The notes beneath the pieces were generated by a model. It ran no database searches. It saw nothing but the letters and a program-made list of their open reading frames with translations, and was not told the DNA's origin. DNA of 64,000 bases from positions 147,261 through 211,260 of the forward strand of contig JABHWZ010000004.1 in assembly GCA_018657525.1 (NCBI GenBank). The letters run 5' to 3'. Position 1 is the first letter of the stretch. Each line of letters starts with the position of its first letter. This document shows positions 29,854 through 39,622 of the stretch, in pieces. This DNA is from an archaeon. GTDB lineage: Archaea; Nanobdellota; Nanobdellia; Pacearchaeales; GW2011-AR1. The position numbers were made by a program, and so were the translations under genes.

Positions 29854-30170
29854 GAAAACCTTGCGAAATACAATTCGTAAACAAAAAAGTCCATGAGACA
29901 TACAAAAAATTAAAAGAAAAACCATTAAAAGATCAACTAGAAAAGGCATTATGCGACATAGAAGAAAATCCTTTCTGTGGAATTCAAATTCCAAAAAAAC
30001 TAATTCCAAAAGACTACATAAAAAAACACAACATCGGTAACGTGTGGAAATATAATCTCCCTGGAGCATGGAGACTTATTTATTCAATACGAGGCGGGGA
30101 AGTAACAATCATCACAATTATTCTAGATTGGATGGATCACAAAACATACGAAAAGAAGTTCAAATACTAA
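29850..30170 (+). CDS. RelE/ParE-like toxin (module 1)
   Basis: 'NVWKYNLPGAWRLIYSIRGGEVTIITIILDWMDHKTYEKKFKY'; GTG start overlaps antitoxin stop, preceded by aaaggagg. Confidence 0.75.
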   Translation: MRKPCEIQFVNKKVHETYKKLKEKPLKDQLEKALCDIEENPFCGIQIPKKLIPKDYIKKHNIGNVWKYNLPGAWRLIYSIRGGEVTIITIILDWMDHKTYEKKFKY

Positions 30171-30216
30171 TCTGCCTATCTGTCCCTCCAATCATCGCTT
30201 TTTATCTAACCTAAAA

Positions 30217-30462
30217 TTATTTCTTTCTCATAATTATATCAAGAATAGCTAAAATAATTCCGACGCCAAATAAACTATAAGTAAGCCACCGATTACTATC
30301 ATTAAAAATAATTCCCATAAAAATAAAAATAAATGCAACACTCGTCAACGGCGTAAGCGGCTTCACTTTCTTATTCATCCTCATAACGAAAGCAACCAAG
30401 GCTAACACTATCAAAACTGCGATAAGAATCATAATGTATATTTGTGACGCGACCATGACCAA
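30217..30462 (-). CDS. Small membrane protein
   Basis: Three hydrophobic segments. Confidence 0.5.
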   Translation of the reverse strand: MVMVASQIYIMILIAVLIVLALVAFVMRMNKKVKPLTPLTSVAFIFIFMGIIFNDSNRWLTYSLFGVGIILAILDIIMRKK

Positions 30463-30556
30463 TCAATCCAAAACAATTATTTAAACCCATCGCTACTATT
30501 ATCACTAAAGGTGTAACAAGTAATCAAATCGCTACGCTCGTATAACAAAAACAAAC

Positions 30557-31027
30557 CTATCTATTCAAACTCCAAATGGCCCAATTCAAAAAACTAGCAA
30601 AACCTACCCAAAGAAAATAAGGTATTAATAAATATCCAGCAAATCTATTTACAAAATAAAAATAAAATCCAGTAGTAATAATAAATATCAATAAAATAAA
30701 AATTTCTACTAAAGACCATAAAGGACTATTAATTCCAAAAAACAAATAGCTCCAAAGAACATTGAGTATAAACTGTGATCCAAAAAAAACTAAAGCGACA
30801 GTTCTAACATTTGAAGAGGGTGCTACCCAAACAAGATAAAGTGCTATCCCCATTAAACTAAACAATAAAGTCCAAACCGGACCGAACACCCAACTAGGTG
30901 GATTAAAACTAGGCTTGTTGATATTTTTATACCACCCCCCGTCAGAAGCAGTCCAAATCGCGCCAAAAGAACCAATTAGATTACACGCAATAATAAGACC
31001 TATTAATAAAAACCAATTCACTCTCAT
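30557..31027 (-). CDS. TspO/MBR family protein
   Basis: 'GGWYKNINKPSFNPPSWVFGPVWTLLF..MGIALYLVW', five TM. Confidence 0.9.
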   Translation of the reverse strand: MRVNWFLLIGLIIACNLIGSFGAIWTASDGGWYKNINKPSFNPPSWVFGPVWTLLFSLMGIALYLVWVAPSSNVRTVALVFFGSQFILNVLWSYLFFGINSPLWSLVEIFILLIFIITTGFYFYFVNRFAGYLLIPYFLWVGFASFLNWAIWSLNR

Positions 31028-31103
31028 ATAATCTTGAACAAAAGTATATTTATAAAATATCCCTCACCAAAAGAACTATATAATTCCTTTATATAATAGT
31101 AAA

Positions 31104-31520
31104 ATGGTAAGAATAAACTTAGTCAACCCCAAGAAACTTTCAGATCAACATCTAATCGCCGAATACAACGAAATCCTAATGCTAATTGGCCACATCAAAA
31201 AATTCCCAAAAATAAATAACCCTCCAAAAAACTACACATTAGGAAAAGGTCATATAAACTTCTTCAAAAATAAGACAAAATACCTAAAAGCCCGACACGA
31301 ACTAATTAAGAAAGAAATGAAAATCAGAGGATTCAAAACCAACAAAACAATAAAGTTATCTCAATTTAAAAAAGAGCAAAAAGAAAACTGGAAACCCAAA
31401 AAAACAGATTTAGAAATCATCAAAAAAAGAATAATAAGTAAAATAAAACTTAAAACAAATTATTACAGATATTACAAAGAGAAAAAGAGTGCTAAATTTT
31501 TAATTGAGTTATTGAAATAA
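31104..31520 (+). CDS. Hypothetical basic protein
   Basis: ORF. Confidence 0.5.
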   Translation: MVRINLVNPKKLSDQHLIAEYNEILMLIGHIKKFPKINNPPKNYTLGKGHINFFKNKTKYLKARHELIKKEMKIRGFKTNKTIKLSQFKKEQKENWKPKKTDLEIIKKRIISKIKLKTNYYRYYKEKKSAKFLIELLK

Positions 31521-31679
31521 TCAACCATAAAAATAATCTCATCCCTAATTATTCAATTCTCCCTGGTAATTACTTTCCTTCGGAAAATCCTGCGGAACGC
31601 GGATTTGAAGAATTCCCTTAAAATAAATCCCAATGAATATAAATATTTAAAAAGAATCAACTCCTGAATATATTATAAA

Positions 31680-31883
31680 ATGAGAAACGTAGAAGAACAA
31701 AAAGAAGCTAGAGAATATCTAGCAGGAATTGATTTCAATGATCCAAAATATAACAGGGCTGTTCTCGGCACTGAACCTGGAGTCCAAGTTCTAGATGGTG
31801 AAAGTCCAAGTGAAGTTGTAAGAGTTGGAGGGGGATATGAACCTGGTTCTAGAAAGGCAAGAGAGGAAGAAATAAAAAGATAA
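31680..31883 (+). CDS. Hypothetical small protein
   Basis: ORF; overlapping antisense ORF also open. Confidence 0.35.
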   Translation: MRNVEEQKEAREYLAGIDFNDPKYNRAVLGTEPGVQVLDGESPSEVVRVGGGYEPGSRKAREEEIKR

Positions 31884-31942
31884 ACAAGCCTTGAATCCAT
31901 TTAAATTAATATGTATAAATTTCTTAAAAGGATAAATTAATT

Positions 31943-32527
31943 TTAACCTGAATAATTAAGTCTCGGAACTTCTTCTTGTCTCAAATCCCAAACACTTTCT
32001 CTAATATAATCATCTTGCAAATTTTTAAAAACATAAATTCCAATTCCACCAACTCTCTCAGGTTGCCTACCTAAAAGTTCTAATTGAGGTTCTTCATCTA
32101 AACATCCATCCCTCTCACCCAATTCTAAAGAAAGCTTAGCAGCAGTCGAGAATCTTTGATCATTTTCACTATTAGATTTGCCTACATCAAGATAAGACTT
32201 CGGCAACAAAGTAATCCCCCCAAGATTCATTCTATGTCCCTTCCACAAAATATTAACAGTTAAAGGATATTGAACTAAAAAAGAATCATTAAGATAATTT
32301 TCATTATCAGTAATTGTTCCAACTACTTCCCTAAATCTCCTTGAATAATCCCCTTGAAGCTTTTGCAAAATATCTGGTAAATTTCCAGAAATAGGTTTAT
32401 AAGTACCAATCTCAACTGGCTCTTCTAAACCTTCTTTTTCTCGAACCCTATGAATAATTAATTCTGACAAAGTTCTTTCCTCAGGAAACATACCTATAAA
32501 ATCATAACTAGACATAAAATACCCCAA
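31943..32527 (-). CDS. Hypothetical protein
   Basis: ORF. Confidence 0.5.
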   Translation of the reverse strand: MGYFMSSYDFIGMFPEERTLSELIIHRVREKEGLEEPVEIGTYKPISGNLPDILQKLQGDYSRRFREVVGTITDNENYLNDSFLVQYPLTVNILWKGHRMNLGGITLLPKSYLDVGKSNSENDQRFSTAAKLSLELGERDGCLDEEPQLELLGRQPERVGGIGIYVFKNLQDDYIRESVWDLRQEEVPRLNYSG

Positions 32528-32636
32528 GATTCCAACTATTTAAAGATTTATATCCCTAAATAAACAACACATTCAAAATCTAAATCTTAAAAAATAACAC
32601 AACAATCCTTAAAAATATTCAAAAACATTTTTCTAA

Positions 32637-34364
32637 ATGAAAGAAACATTACTCAAATATATTCAAGAAAATAATTTATCTCCGTTTACAAATTCTAAAA
32701 CCCCCCTCTCAAAAACCAACAATTCATACAAAACTCGTGACGCAAAATCAATCCATAATAAAGTTCTAACAAAAATATCCCAAAATTTTATTTTTCCAGA
32801 AACAACAAATCTACTAAATATCTTCAACTTCATAAATCAATTACAAGAAATAGAAAAAAGACAAAACTTTTTTCAATCAATTAAAAAATTAGGAAAAATT
32901 GAAAAAAGTTTTTTACAAAATATCTCTATTCCAAATAAAACTTGGAGTCCAGCCTATGACGTAGTCGTAGTTACCGAAGACACAGATACCTTCTCCAAAT
33001 TAAAAGAAAAAAACTGCCCTGCACAACTTCTAGTTTCAGAAACAGACATTGCACTTTTAGAAAACCGCGACATAGTCCAAGTCCTCGACTGCGACGAATA
33101 CAAATTAGTTTTGGAAAGACTCGACCAATCTGTCTTCCTTAACTCATTAGACGAAGCCTACCTCGAAAGACATCTTGAACAACTCTCCACATGGCAACAC
33201 AATTTAACAATCCTCCAAAACAAAAACCTTGGACAAAGAACAAATGAAATAATAAATTCCTTATTTCCTCTTTTAGATTTAATCCAAGACAAAAAATTAA
33301 AAATATTAACTCACGAAGAAATTGAAAACAAAATAGAAAAAATAAATGAAGAAATTACAGAAAAAATAAAAGAGCTAAGTATCTCGGGAGAATCTCTAAT
33401 GCAAATGTTAAACAAAGGAGTACTCCCAGAAAATATTAAAGAAATTGTAAGAGAAACTATCATCAAATACGAAATCCCTCAACACATTTTGAATATCCAA
33501 GTACCAGTTTCCATCGACGAACCAGAACTGGAAAAACTCATTAAACAGCAAAGCTCAAATGAGTTTTCAGGAGTGGCTGAACAAATTAAATCAAAAGCAG
33601 AAGAAATAAAACAAATCCCCTCAAAATTAAACGAACTTTCAAATCAACTTATAACTTTTGATTTCATTTCGGGCATTTCACAATTTATCGAAGAGCAAAT
33701 GCAATTTCCAGAATACTCTAATTTATTATCAATCTTTGAATCAAAAAATATTTTCCTAGCAAATCCCCAACCAATAAACTTTGAATTAAACTCCAACTAT
33801 AAATGCTCAATTTTAACTGGAGCAAATTCAGGCGGAAAAACAACTTTGATTGAACATTTAATTCAATTAATTTCATTATCAAACCTTGGATTACCAGTTT
33901 ATGGAAATTTGAAACTCCCGCTCTTTGAAGAAATTTATTACTTTGCGAAAAATAAAGGTTCAGCAAGCAAAGGAGCTTTTGAAACATTATTAACACAGAT
34001 GTCAAAAATCCAACCCGGAAACAAAACTTTAATCCTCGCCGATGAAATAGAAGCCGTAACAGAACCAGGAGTCGCAGGAAACATTATCTCAGCCACAGCA
34101 GAATATTACATCAATCAAAATTGCTTTTTAGTAATCGCGACCCATCTCGGACACGAAATACAAAAAGTCCTCCCTCCATTCACACGAATCGACGGAATCG
34201 AAGCAAAAGGCCTAACAGACAACTTTGAATTAATCGTAGATCACAACCCAGTTCTCGGACGCCTCGCACATTCAACCCCCGAACTCATAGTAGAAAAAAT
34301 GGCAAACTCAGAACAAAAAGAATATTTTAAATTTCTAAATAATTATTTAAAAAATAAAGCATAA
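32637..34364 (+). CDS. MutS-family ATPase (no obvious mismatch-binding domain)
   Basis: 'LTGANSGGKTTLIEHLIQL', 'LILADEIEAVTEPGVAGNI', 'LVIATHLGHEIQ'. Confidence 0.85.
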   Translation: MKETLLKYIQENNLSPFTNSKTPLSKTNNSYKTRDAKSIHNKVLTKISQNFIFPETTNLLNIFNFINQLQEIEKRQNFFQSIKKLGKIEKSFLQNISIPNKTWSPAYDVVVVTEDTDTFSKLKEKNCPAQLLVSETDIALLENRDIVQVLDCDEYKLVLERLDQSVFLNSLDEAYLERHLEQLSTWQHNLTILQNKNLGQRTNEIINSLFPLLDLIQDKKLKILTHEEIENKIEKINEEITEKIKELSISGESLMQMLNKGVLPENIKEIVRETIIKYEIPQHILNIQVPVSIDEPELEKLIKQQSSNEFSGVAEQIKSKAEEIKQIPSKLNELSNQLITFDFISGISQFIEEQMQFPEYSNLLSIFESKNIFLANPQPINFELNSNYKCSILTGANSGGKTTLIEHLIQLISLSNLGLPVYGNLKLPLFEEIYYFAKNKGSASKGAFETLLTQMSKIQPGNKTLILADEIEAVTEPGVAGNIISATAEYYINQNCFLVIATHLGHEIQKVLPPFTRIDGIEAKGLTDNFELIVDHNPVLGRLAHSTPELIVEKMANSEQKEYFKFLNNYLKNKA

Positions 34365-34398
34365 CAAACTTTATAAGATAATTAATTAATAAAAAAAC

Positions 34399-34875
34399 AT
34401 GATAAATCTCACATGGGAAATATTAAAAGACCCAGAAATAACCTTATCTAAAAAATTAATTGCATTAAAATTACCCTTAGTATATTGTGCAGAAAATTTA
34501 AAAGATTATAATGAAAATAAATCTACATTACGATTTCCATTATACAAAAGAATTTTATTTTTTAATAAAGATCCTGCCATATCTGCAATACTTTTTAGAA
34601 ATTTACAAATACACGAAACAGAGCAGAAACTACCTAATCATACTAGATTAAAATTATCTGATTCTATGGGGGAAGCTTATATTTATTGGGATAATAATTT
34701 AGACCTCTCATTTCACTCAGGGGAAACAGTCCCAGCGATAATTGGACTCTACCAAATAAAACAGAGAGTTCTCCTTGGAGGACTAATTATAAGAGAAATT
34801 CCACCGAAAGGCAAGAAAAAAAGAACTACAATTCCTCAAGTAAGAAATCTTCCACTCCCTGTTCTCGGATATTAA
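34399..34875 (+). CDS. Hypothetical protein
   Basis: ORF. Confidence 0.5.
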   Translation: MINLTWEILKDPEITLSKKLIALKLPLVYCAENLKDYNENKSTLRFPLYKRILFFNKDPAISAILFRNLQIHETEQKLPNHTRLKLSDSMGEAYIYWDNNLDLSFHSGETVPAIIGLYQIKQRVLLGGLIIREIPPKGKKKRTTIPQVRNLPLPVLGY

Positions 34876-35077
34876 ATAACAAAATTCATAGATATTTTAT
34901 ATTAAGATAATTCTAATTACCCAAACTCAAAAATATCCCTCACTAAAACGTCGCCTTTTCTCTCTATTATTATCTCCAAAAAAATCATCTTCATCAAGCT
35001 TAACTTTTAAATTTATGTGTGCAAATTAGATTATAAATAACAATTAAATTTATAAAAGAAAAAACAATTAGTTAATT

Positions 35078-35386
35078 ATGGAAAAAGATATTGGAAAAAT
35101 TTCTAAGAATGATGAAACAGAAATATTAATCCGAGTCGATGACTTCGGCGGAAACAGAGGATTAACAATCCGAGAGTTCGTAACTTCTGAAAGATACACT
35201 GGATTCACAAAAGCAGGGGTAAGAATCAAAGCCGACGATTTCCCCAAGTTCAAAGAAATGATTAATTCAGTTTCAGTAGAAGAAATGGCAGAACCAGTTA
35301 CTGAACCCGGGCAAGAAACTTTGCCCGAAGCTGAAGCAAAAGCAAAGGAAGAACCAACTAATTCTGAAGAAATGCCAGATTACTAA
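35078..35386 (+). CDS. PC4/p15-like ssDNA-binding coactivator domain protein with acidic tail
   Basis: 'NRGLTIREFVTSERYTGFTKAGVRIKADDFPKFKEMI' resembles PC4. Confidence 0.6.
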   Translation: MEKDIGKISKNDETEILIRVDDFGGNRGLTIREFVTSERYTGFTKAGVRIKADDFPKFKEMINSVSVEEMAEPVTEPGQETLPEAEAKAKEEPTNSEEMPDY

Positions 35387-35387
35387 A

Positions 35388-35567
35388 ATGTTATCAAGAG
35401 AAACATATGAAATAACAGAAAAATTTAGAGAAGAAATAGATGATGCAAATAAATATTTATTTCCAGGAGAATTAAAAAGTAATTATTATGAGCTCCCGAT
35501 TCTTTCTCCTCCCGAATCAGAAACAAAAGAAAAAGAATCTAATTCTGAAGAAATGCCAGATTACTAA
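35388..35567 (+). CDS. Small protein (59 aa) sharing C-terminal NSEEMPDY with the upstream gene
   Basis: Manual translation; not in ORF track. Confidence 0.45.
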   Translation: MLSRETYEITEKFREEIDDANKYLFPGELKSNYYELPILSPPESETKEKESNSEEMPDY

Positions 35568-35636
35568 AAAAATTAATTAGAAATATATTCAAAGTTTATT
35601 TAAAAACTTTGTCTATCTCTTTGCTATCCAGCAAAA

Positions 35637-35975
35637 CTAACTTGCTGCCACCCCTTTAACCGCCCGTACCCCGAGATGAGGATCCTGGAAATCGGGATTC
35701 CCATTGCAAAGGAAATTCGGGTAGTTCTGAAAAACATCAAACCCCGCAACTCTTCCATCTTCTGGGGCCCAAAAATATAAATCTCCTTCAGGAACATCTG
35801 CTCTTGGAAGCCCTTGTTTTGTTGGATTGTTTAACCATGAATCTAAACTAATTCCAGGAATTTTACTTTCTCCCAAATAATCTTCTAGTTTTTCTGCTTT
35901 TGTTTTGTTTTGAGTTAGAATATACATTCCATCAGATCTTTGTTCAAAATAAGCGTCAAGCCATTCTGATCTCAT
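35637..35975 (-). CDS. Protein with possible FGE/SUMF-like C-terminal segment
   Basis: 'GDLYFWAPEDGRVAGFDVFQNYPNFLCNGNPDFQDPHLGVRAVK'. Confidence 0.45.
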   Translation of the reverse strand: MRSEWLDAYFEQRSDGMYILTQNKTKAEKLEDYLGESKIPGISLDSWLNNPTKQGLPRADVPEGDLYFWAPEDGRVAGFDVFQNYPNFLCNGNPDFQDPHLGVRAVKGVAAS

Positions 35976-36348
35976 AGATTTCTGGTCTTTCTGTTTTTAC
36001 ATGTTTTAGGAATTCTATAAATTCAGGAATTGTTAACATTCTTGAATTTTCTTCTGCTAGAGCATTATGACATTCATACCAGTTTTTATTTTGATGAGTT
36101 CTTTGTTCTGCAATCTGAAGTTTTATTGAGGGGATGTAAATGAAACCGGGCATTGATGGGACGGTTGCTGGTTCTCTTTCTTCTTCCTCCTCTTGAACTT
36201 CTGGTTTTAGAGTTGAAGGTTTTAGTATTTGATCATTAAAAACAATGACTCCTGCTTTGACTAATCTGGGTATATGTTCTTTAGGATTCTTTGGAATGTA
36301 AATTTCTTTTTTTCTTGGAGTGTCTCCGATTATTTGTAGTTGTTTCAT
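35956..36348 (-). CDS. Protein with 'MKQLQIIGDTPRKKEIYIPKNPKEHIPRL' N-terminal module
   Basis: N-terminus matches 56416..57237; start chosen at the internal MKQLQ (the ORF track starts at 36426). Confidence 0.55.
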   Translation of the reverse strand: MKQLQIIGDTPRKKEIYIPKNPKEHIPRLVKAGVIVFNDQILKPSTLKPEVQEEEEEREPATVPSMPGFIYIPSIKLQIAEQRTHQNKNWYECHNALAEENSRMLTIPEFIEFLKHVKTERPEIYEIRMA

Positions 36349-36493
36349 GTTTTTGAGAGAAATAAGGAACTTATAAAGTTTGTGATTTGTCACCTCTAAA
36401 AAAAGGTAACTTGATAATTTATGCATAAGGTATTTGATTCCAAATCTTTATAATCTATAAAAAGCATATTTATATGAAATTGACTGTGATAAA

Positions 36494-37990
36494 ATGAGAC
36501 TAAATATTTTATTTGGAGGGCCGGCTGGAACTGGACCGAATATCTTAACGCACATCTTAGCTGAAGCCCTTGTCGCAAAAGGTTATTATGTTTTTTATGC
36601 GCGGGATTACCAGTCATTAATAAGAGGGGGGCATAACTTCAATGTTTTAACTATCTCAGAAGAACCAGTTAATTCGAATGATTCGGAAATAGATGTTTTA
36701 GTCTGTTTAGATGAGACAACTAAAAAAATGCATGAGAAAGATTTGAAAAAAGACGGAATTTTAATCTCAAAAGAAAAAGAACCGAATATGTATTTTGCTG
36801 GAAGAATCTTTAAACTTTTAGGATTAGAGCTAGAAGATTTGTATGCACAATTCAAAAAACTTGAGAAAAGATATGAAGAAAATGTTAAAGAATCAAAGCA
36901 AGGTTATGAAGAAGAAAAAGAAACGATGAAACTTCCTGAATCTCCGAAGATAAAAGCTAATTTTAGCAATGGTTCCCAGGGGATTAGAGATGGTGCTTTG
37001 AAGTCTGGACTTGAAATTTATTATGCTTATCCGATGACTCCTGCGACTCCAGTTTTAACTGAATTAAGTCAGGCTATGTTGGATAAAAAAAATAAGCATC
37101 TTACTGTTGAGTTAGAAAATGAAATTGCGGTTGCTAATGCAGGGGTTGGCAGTTGTATGGCCGGGGGGAAGGTAATGGTTGGGACATCGGGGGGAGGTTT
37201 TGATTTAATGGGGGAAACTTTAAGTTTAACTGGAATTGCAGAAATTCCTTTGGTGTTTTATTTGGCACAAAGACCTGGGCCAGGGACAGGAGTTGCCACT
37301 TATACTGGACAGGGAGATATGAAAATTGCGTTGAATTCTGGACATGGGGAATTCTCGAGGATTGTCGTTGCTCCGGGGGATCCGCTTGAAGCAGAAGAAT
37401 TAACTAATGCCGCGTTTTACTTTTCACACAAATTTAAGACACCCTCAATAATTTTATCAGACAAACATCTAGGAGAAAGTTTTTATACTGGAGTTGGAAA
37501 ACCTGAATTAGAAAAAATTGAGGTTACAACAAAGTTGAGTAGGTTTAATTCTTATGAAGTTGATTCGGAAAGTTCAGCTACAGAAGATCCCAAGATTATT
37601 GAAAAGGAAATTATTAGAAGAATGAAGAAAATATGGGAGATTGAAAAAGAAGCGAAAAAATTTGAGGGATATAAAATTTATGGAAACGAAAATTCTGAAA
37701 ATGTTATAGTTAGTTGGGGAAGTACTAAAGGAGCTATTTTAGATTCAATAAAAGAATTAGATGTTAAATTTGTTCAAATTTTATTTTTAGAACCTTTTTC
37801 AAAAGAAGTTGCAAAAGAGTTAGAAGGAAAAAATATTCTTTTGGTCGAGAATAATTCAACTGCACCTTTGGCGAATTTAATTAGAGAAAAAACTGGGATA
37901 GTTATTGAAGACAAAAATAAAATATTGCGTTTTGATGGGCGGCCGTTTTTAGCAGATGAATTAAAAATGGAGATCAAGAAAAGAATATGA
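36494..37990 (+). CDS. korA: 2-oxoacid:acceptor oxidoreductase alpha subunit with fused gamma domain
   Basis: N-terminal 'GPAGTGPNILTHILAEAL' gamma-like; 'YAYPMTPATPVLTELS', 'QRPGPGTGVATYTGQGDM'. Confidence 0.9.
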   Translation: MRLNILFGGPAGTGPNILTHILAEALVAKGYYVFYARDYQSLIRGGHNFNVLTISEEPVNSNDSEIDVLVCLDETTKKMHEKDLKKDGILISKEKEPNMYFAGRIFKLLGLELEDLYAQFKKLEKRYEENVKESKQGYEEEKETMKLPESPKIKANFSNGSQGIRDGALKSGLEIYYAYPMTPATPVLTELSQAMLDKKNKHLTVELENEIAVANAGVGSCMAGGKVMVGTSGGGFDLMGETLSLTGIAEIPLVFYLAQRPGPGTGVATYTGQGDMKIALNSGHGEFSRIVVAPGDPLEAEELTNAAFYFSHKFKTPSIILSDKHLGESFYTGVGKPELEKIEVTTKLSRFNSYEVDSESSATEDPKIIEKEIIRRMKKIWEIEKEAKKFEGYKIYGNENSENVIVSWGSTKGAILDSIKELDVKFVQILFLEPFSKEVAKELEGKNILLVENNSTAPLANLIREKTGIVIEDKNKILRFDGRPFLADELKMEIKKRI

Positions 37991-38337
37991 AACAGAAAAC
38001 AAATATTTTGATTAGCACGTTATTATTAATGGCACTCGGATTGATTTTATTAAAATATCTGCCAATGTATTTTTTTGGGCAAAATATTCTTTTTGATGCA
38101 TCGCAACATATTGTGCTTTTGGCTTTTGGACTTTACTTTATTTATATTTTTATAGAGAATAAACCAAAGATTAGAATTCCGTATATGATTCTGTCGGCAA
38201 TGCTCTTGACAATTATTGGGATTCAAAGAATTATTGCTAAGGCACATAATGAATATGGAGTTCTGCTAGGATTTTTAGTTGCAGGTATTTCAATTTTGAT
38301 TCCGCGGTGGAAAGAAGTTCGGAGGGTTGGGAAATGA
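37987..38337 (+). CDS. Small membrane protein in kor operon
   Basis: Hydrophobic segments; ATGA overlap with korA. Confidence 0.65.
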   Translation: MKQKTNILISTLLLMALGLILLKYLPMYFFGQNILFDASQHIVLLAFGLYFIYIFIENKPKIRIPYMILSAMLLTIIGIQRIIAKAHNEYGVLLGFLVAGISILIPRWKEVRRVGK

Positions 38338-38801
38338 AAATAAGAAAAGCTACTAAAAAAGATGAAAAAGAATTTTTGAAAGTTCAGAAAAAAGCTTTTC
38401 CAAATTTAAATTCTAAAAAACAAGCACTTTATTTTGAAGAAAAAATTAAGAAAAAAGAAATATTTGTTGCGGAGCAAAAGGGAGAATATGCTGGGCATAA
38501 TTGTTTTGGAAAATATTTGTTAGCCCCCCCATTTTCACGAGGAGTTTTTTTAGAAGAACTAGCAGTAAAGAAGAAATTTCGTGGCGAAGGAATTGGAACA
38601 AATTTAATAAATGCATTAATCAAATTCTGTAAAAAGAATAAAATAAATATGTTTTATTTAAGCACAGGGGATTTTAAAGCAAATAAAGCAATTAAATATT
38701 ACAAAAAATTGGGTTTTAAAATAGTTGGGAAGATGAAAGATATTAACCCAAAATCTGAATATAGTTATGGAGAAATTTTCATGGCGAAGGTGATAAAATG
38801 A
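38334..38801 (+). CDS. GNAT-family acetyltransferase
   Basis: 'LEELAVKKKFRGEGIGTNLINALIKFCKK', 'AIKYYKKLGFKIVG'; ATGA overlap. Confidence 0.85.
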   Translation: MKIRKATKKDEKEFLKVQKKAFPNLNSKKQALYFEEKIKKKEIFVAEQKGEYAGHNCFGKYLLAPPFSRGVFLEELAVKKKFRGEGIGTNLINALIKFCKKNKINMFYLSTGDFKANKAIKYYKKLGFKIVGKMKDINPKSEYSYGEIFMAKVIK

Positions 38802-39622
38802 AAAAATCTCCTAAGGGAATTATAGAGGATATAAAAGATCCACATTTGGAATCTGCATATCTAAAATTTCCAGGTAGAGAAATGCAAGAAGTAAGTCTAG
38901 AAAGAAATAGAAGAAGTGTTTCATCTGATCCACAAAAAATAGAAAAATTAGTCATGGAACGATGTAAAGTTGCAGAGAAAAGATATAATATGGGGCTTGC
39001 AGTACATAGTAAAATTCATACTCATCCAACAGAAAAGGGGAAACCTTATGGAGCACTGCCAAGTAGAAGGGATATGACTAATTTTTTGGGTAATACCCGA
39101 ATAAGAAATATGGTAATCGCGCAAACTGATCCAGATACTGGAAAAACTCAAGGATATTTTGTATTAAGAAAAAAGGGGGGAGCAATTCCTAGATTTTTTA
39201 AGGACCCAGAGGAGATAAAGGAGGGGGTTGGATTTTATGGTAGAATTGGATTTGCGGCAGGTAGCCCAAGTATGGCCCTTAAACAATTTGCAGAGGGATT
39301 TAATCTTCAATATCGATGGATTCCGGCTAAAGGATATGAACTTGCAGATGAAACTAAAGGTAATCTTTGGAGTTTTGTAAAAAGAAATTCGGAAGGAGCA
39401 TTAGAAAAAGGATTACAAGGAGCAAAACAAATTGCCATTATTATTGGATTTATAGGGGCATTATTCTTTCTCTCCCCAAAAATAACTGGCCACTCCATCG
39501 GGAATAGAATAAATCCTACCACAATTGGCATTATAACAATTTTATTTATTCTTGGATTAACAATCTTTTATCTTAGGAAAAGATATTTAATAAAAAAACG
39601 TCTGGAGATTAATATAAAATGA
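38798..39622 (+). CDS. JAMM/MPN-like metalloprotease-fold protein with two C-terminal TM helices
   Basis: 'HSKIHTHPTEKGKPYGALPSRRDM' fits HxHP...SxxD with a longer spacing; ATGA overlap. Confidence 0.5.
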   Translation: MKKSPKGIIEDIKDPHLESAYLKFPGREMQEVSLERNRRSVSSDPQKIEKLVMERCKVAEKRYNMGLAVHSKIHTHPTEKGKPYGALPSRRDMTNFLGNTRIRNMVIAQTDPDTGKTQGYFVLRKKGGAIPRFFKDPEEIKEGVGFYGRIGFAAGSPSMALKQFAEGFNLQYRWIPAKGYELADETKGNLWSFVKRNSEGALEKGLQGAKQIAIIIGFIGALFFLSPKITGHSIGNRINPTTIGIITILFILGLTIFYLRKRYLIKKRLEINIK

